Source: Propionibacteriaceae bacterium (GTDB taxonomy: Bacteria; Actinomycetota; Actinomycetes; Propionibacteriales; Propionibacteriaceae). From it: 9,183 nucleotides of DNA. The stretch is from the NCBI GenBank assembly GCA_009778535.1, contig WRJP01000072.1:1-9183 (forward strand), written 5' to 3'. Below, in pieces: positions 6,594 to 9,183 of this stretch; within the stretch, counting starts at the first letter, position 1, and each line of letters opens with the position of its first letter. The notes below the pieces were generated by a model. The model saw nothing but the letters and a program-made list of their open reading frames with translations, made no database searches and was not told the DNA's origin. The position numbers were made by a program, and so were the translations under genes.

Positions 6594-7948
6594 GACACCG
6601 TTATCACTTGAGTGGTGTCGGAAGCCAATGATGCCTGTGGATCGGATGCTTTTCCGGATGGACGCCTGGAGTGGTGGGTGATCACCAACAGCAGCGCTGT
6701 CATCGCCCAGTTCGCCACCAGCGACGAGCCGCCTTGGGACATGAATGGTGTGGTCAAGCCGGTCAGCGGCAACAACCTGGTAACACCTCCGACGATTGTG
6801 AAAACCTGCAACGCAAAGATCAGCGACAAACCTGCTGCGAGCAACTTTCCAAATGGTTCATTTGACCCGAGCGCAGCGCGAAGTCCGCGCGCTACCAGAA
6901 TCCCGTAGAGCAGGATTATTGCTATTAGTCCAGTTACGCCTAGTTCTTCCCCGATGGCAGCAGCTATGAAGTCGCTCTTTGCAATAGGGATCAGATTTGG
7001 CCTTCCCAGACCCCAGCCGGTGCCGAACAACCCGCCCCACGCAATGCCGAATTGAGCTTGGATAACTTGATAGTTCTGATCATAGTTGCTGAACGGGTCT
7101 AGCCAGGCCGAAACTCGTGTCTGCAAGTGCGAGAATAAGGGATAACTGACTACTGCCCCTAACCCGAAAAGCAAGCCGCCAAAAATTGGCCAAAACCCAC
7201 GTTCGGTGGCTACATAAAGCATCACTACGAACAGTCCGAAAAACAGCAACGATGTGCCCAAGTCCTTTTGCAGTACCAGCACTGCCAAGCTCGCCAGCCA
7301 CATTATCAAAATCGGGCCTAGATCACGCGGTCTGGGAAGTTCTATGCCCAAGACCCGGCTACCGGCTTTGGCTAGCACTTCGCGTTTTTCTACCAGATAG
7401 GATGCAAAGGCGATTGCCAATACGATCTTTGCGATTTCTGCGGGTTGGAAACTGTAATTGCCTAGCTGTATCCAAATTCGGGAGCCGTGCTTTTCTGAAC
7501 CGATGACGGGCAGCAGCGGCAGCAACAGCAATCCGATACCGGCAAGGAAAAATAGGTAGGTGTAGCGGTTCAAGATGGTGTAGTCGGGCAAAATGATAAG
7601 CACCACACAGAAAACAAATACCGCCACTGATGTCCACATCAACTGCAATTCCCCCGAGTGCATGACGGGGTTAGTTCCCAGATCGAGTCGGTGAATCATC
7701 GCCAGTCCAATCCCATTCAGCAACATGACGATCGGTAGAATCATCGGGTCGGCGTATGGAATTCGGATACGGACAACGAGGTGCGCCACACCTGCCAATG
7801 CAAAAAGAATCCCCAAAGCCCACGGCCATTCATGCGGTAATGCCTGGTCTATATTGAGGTGCGTTGCGAGGTAGCCACCGATTGCCAAGGCGATCGCAAA
7901 CAGCAGCATGACAGCCTCACTGCCTCGCCGTTTTCGATAAACAATCAC
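6590..7948 (-). CDS. rodA: RodA/FtsW-family SEDS peptidoglycan polymerase
   Basis: A 452-residue polytopic membrane protein of the SEDS family, the glycosyltransferase that polymerises lipid II and pairs with a class B PBP such as the adjacent PbpA. From the chosen start it shows about ten hydrophobic segments. Conserved SEDS motifs are FQPAEIAKI (167-175), QKDLGTS (227-233, with the catalytic-type Asp229), GTGWGLGRP (309-317), SDFIAAAIGEELG (325-337), RLLPLTGLTTPFMSQGGSS (391-409) and a hydrophilic C-terminal tail. The start is GTG at 7948, because AAGGAGG (7955-7961) lies six bases upstream. A longer frame from GTG 8011 would add 21 residues of non-membrane sequence and lacks a ribosome site. 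The gap to pstP is 55 bases. RodA is the name used at this locus in mycobacteria; sequence alone does not fully separate RodA from FtsW. Confidence 0.94.
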   Translation of the reverse strand: MIVYRKRRGSEAVMLLFAIALAIGGYLATHLNIDQALPHEWPWALGILFALAGVAHLVVRIRIPYADPMILPIVMLLNGIGLAMIHRLDLGTNPVMHSGELQLMWTSVAVFVFCVVLIILPDYTILNRYTYLFFLAGIGLLLLPLLPVIGSEKHGSRIWIQLGNYSFQPAEIAKIVLAIAFASYLVEKREVLAKAGSRVLGIELPRPRDLGPILIMWLASLAVLVLQKDLGTSLLFFGLFVVMLYVATERGFWPIFGGLLFGLGAVVSYPLFSHLQTRVSAWLDPFSNYDQNYQVIQAQFGIAWGGLFGTGWGLGRPNLIPIAKSDFIAAAIGEELGVTGLIAIILLYGILVARGLRAALGSNEPFGKLLAAGLSLIFALQVFTIVGGVTRLLPLTGLTTPFMSQGGSSLVANWAMTALLLVITHHSRRPSGKASDPQASLASDTTQVITVS

Positions 7949-7954
7949 TTCGCA

Positions 7955-7961
7955 CCTCCTT
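7955..7961 (-). promoter_or_regulatory. Ribosome binding site fixing the rodA start
   Basis: AAGGAGG on the minus strand, six bases (TGCGAA) before GTG 7946-7948. This near-perfect Shine-Dalgarno places the rodA start 21 codons inside the longest open frame. Confidence 0.8.
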
Positions 7962-8003
7962 CGCTGATACCAGCAGTCCAACTCTAGGTTGTCGCTGCAA
8001 AAA

Positions 8004-9183
8004 TCAATCACATACCGCTTCGGAGTCTATCGGCTGCGGAACCATGGATGGGGGAATGGAAGTTTCGGGCGGAAACGCACCAGAGCTTGGAGGAAATAGG
8101 GTCACGCTAGGGTGATTTCGGGCATAGATGCAGGTTTCGGACTGTTTGCGCAGTTCCACTAAGGCGGACTCCATAGCTGCCAGCGAACCTTGGATGCTGC
8201 CCTGATTCACCTGAGTTCGGTAGTAGCGCGGTAAATCTGTCAGCCAGATTTCTGTCTGTTGTTCTAGCGTTGACAGCGGAAAACTCAAAACTTGCTCTGG
8301 AATTCCACGAAAGATTGCCACTTTCTCATCGTTTGTTCCGACGAAATACTGCTGTTGGGTGTAGCTGTACCAAATTCCTAGCACGCCTGCCACGACCGCC
8401 AACGCAATCGTGAAGATTACTAATGCTTTGCCCCATCCAGCGAGTCGATGTTTCATGGTTGGCGAATAGCGCAGCCGTTCGGCGGCAGCTGGGTCAGGAC
8501 GAGGGTCGAGGGCGGTTATTTTTGGCAACTCGGAAGTATGTTCTGATGGGTTCAGTGAATCGAGTTTTGCCGCAGCTCCAAAGAATTCCTGTGTTCTGAT
8601 GTCGTTTGAGCTTCCAACGTCGGCGACGATGATCGAAATGTTGTCTTGGGCACCTTGTGCATAAACCAACTCCAGCAGCCGTTCGATGACAGCGCTGCGA
8701 TCTCCTTCAATGTTTGCAGCAATAGCGGCGTCAGTAACTGCCCCGCATAATCCGTCTGAGCAGACCAGAATGCGGTCGCCAGCTCGGGCTTGGGCTATTT
8801 CCAGATCCGGCGAATGCTGCGGCAAGCCGCTAATCACCCGCAAAATTAGGGAACGATGGGGGTGAATCAGGGATTCTTCTTCACTGATTCGACCTTCATC
8901 TATCAATGTCTGCACAAAGGAATGGTCATGCGTTAGCCGACTCAATTCACCATCGCGGTAAAGGTAGGTTCTGGAGTCGCCGATGTTTACGATCGCATAG
9001 TTGTCTTCATCTAACATCACGCCGGAGGCAGTGGAACCCATACCTTCCAATTCGGGGTCGGATTCGATCAATTCAGCGATTGTGTCGCCAGCTTTTTGAA
9101 CCGCAGCCGCGAAATTTTGCAGCATTTCTTCACCGCTGCCGCCGACCTTGATTTGTGAGAATTCTTTGATGACTACCGCAGAT
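8004..9183 (-). CDS. pstP: PstP, PP2C-family Ser/Thr phosphatase, N-terminus outside window
   Basis: A metal-dependent PP2C phosphatase that reverses PknB phosphorylation. The frame stays open to the right edge: upstream of the ATG at 9125 the translation continues as EFSQIKVGGSGEE without a stop. That ATG is therefore internal, and the N-terminal metal-binding DGMGG-type motif lies outside the window. Visible PP2C motifs are LEGMGSTASG, IGDSRTYLYRDGELSRLTHD, FVQTLIDEGRI, HPHRSLILR, DRILVCSDGL and QDNISIIVADV. A linker leads to one membrane helix (about 8365-8430). A C-terminal extracytoplasmic domain begins QQYFVGTNDEKVAIFRGIP, a pattern also found in mycobacterial PstP. The protein ends at TGA 8004-8006. 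Position upstream of rodA-pbpA-pknB matches the conserved cassette. An fha gene would be expected to the right, but that cannot be seen here. Confidence 0.94.
   Translation of the reverse strand, partial: SAVVIKEFSQIKVGGSGEEMLQNFAAAVQKAGDTIAELIESDPELEGMGSTASGVMLDEDNYAIVNIGDSRTYLYRDGELSRLTHDHSFVQTLIDEGRISEEESLIHPHRSLILRVISGLPQHSPDLEIAQARAGDRILVCSDGLCGAVTDAAIAANIEGDRSAVIERLLELVYAQGAQDNISIIVADVGSSNDIRTQEFFGAAAKLDSLNPSEHTSELPKITALDPRPDPAAAERLRYSPTMKHRLAGWGKALVIFTIALAVVAGVLGIWYSYTQQQYFVGTNDEKVAIFRGIPEQVLSFPLSTLEQQTEIWLTDLPRYYRTQVNQGSIQGSLAAMESALVELRKQSETCIYARNHPSVTLFPPSSGAFPPETSIPPSMVPQPIDSEAVCD

Noticed and set aside
7962..8008. Promoter inside the pstP-rodA gap (TTGATT ... TAGAGT)
   Set aside because: The spacer is only 15 bases and the matches are mediocre. 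Co-transcription from upstream explains rodA expression more simply.

Overview
The window is part of a chromosome of an actinobacterium of mid GC content (roughly half G+C by eye). All real genes lie on the minus strand. From right to left, in transcription order, they follow the well-known actinobacterial growth and division order: a PstP-type PP2C phosphatase (cut by the right edge), a SEDS polymerase (rodA), a class B penicillin-binding protein (pbpA), a PASTA-domain Ser/Thr kinase (pknB) and the divisome membrane protein crgA. No pknA-like kinase lies between pbpA and pknB. The gene order and the close match of the kinase activation loop to mycobacterial PknB make the phylum firm. A moderate-GC Actinomycetaceae-like host is a guess.

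Layout: pstP 8004-9183, rodA 6590-7948 (start corrected by a strong Shine-Dalgarno), pbpA 5128-6546 and pknB 3317-5077 are separated by gaps of only 43-55 bases and look like one operon. A 155-base gap (3162-3316) with a possible -10 box precedes crgA (2832-3161). A hairpin plus T-run terminator (2725-2750) follows crgA and overlaps the probable promoter of the last gene.

From 2657 to the left edge the minus strand encodes a large secreted surface protein: signal peptide, Pro/Ser/Glu-rich linker, a divergent Ig-like domain, an SH3b-like domain and a string of BIG2 (bacterial Ig-like) repeats. The reading frame is broken at about 852-872, inside a repeat boundary. The same repeat series continues in another frame, without any stop, to base 1. 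This is either a real truncation or an indel in the assembly.

Functionally, the cassette couples peptidoglycan synthesis (RodA glycosyltransferase plus PbpA transpeptidase) to reversible Ser/Thr phosphorylation (PknB and PstP), with CrgA as divisome scaffold. The BIG2 protein is probably a cell-surface or adhesion protein inserted next to this core block. I see no RNA genes, CRISPR array, insertion sequence or phage genes. The core block is ordinary. The points worth a second look are the frameshifted repeat protein, the mini-ORF bridging rodA and pbpA, and smaller departures in CrgA and PknB.
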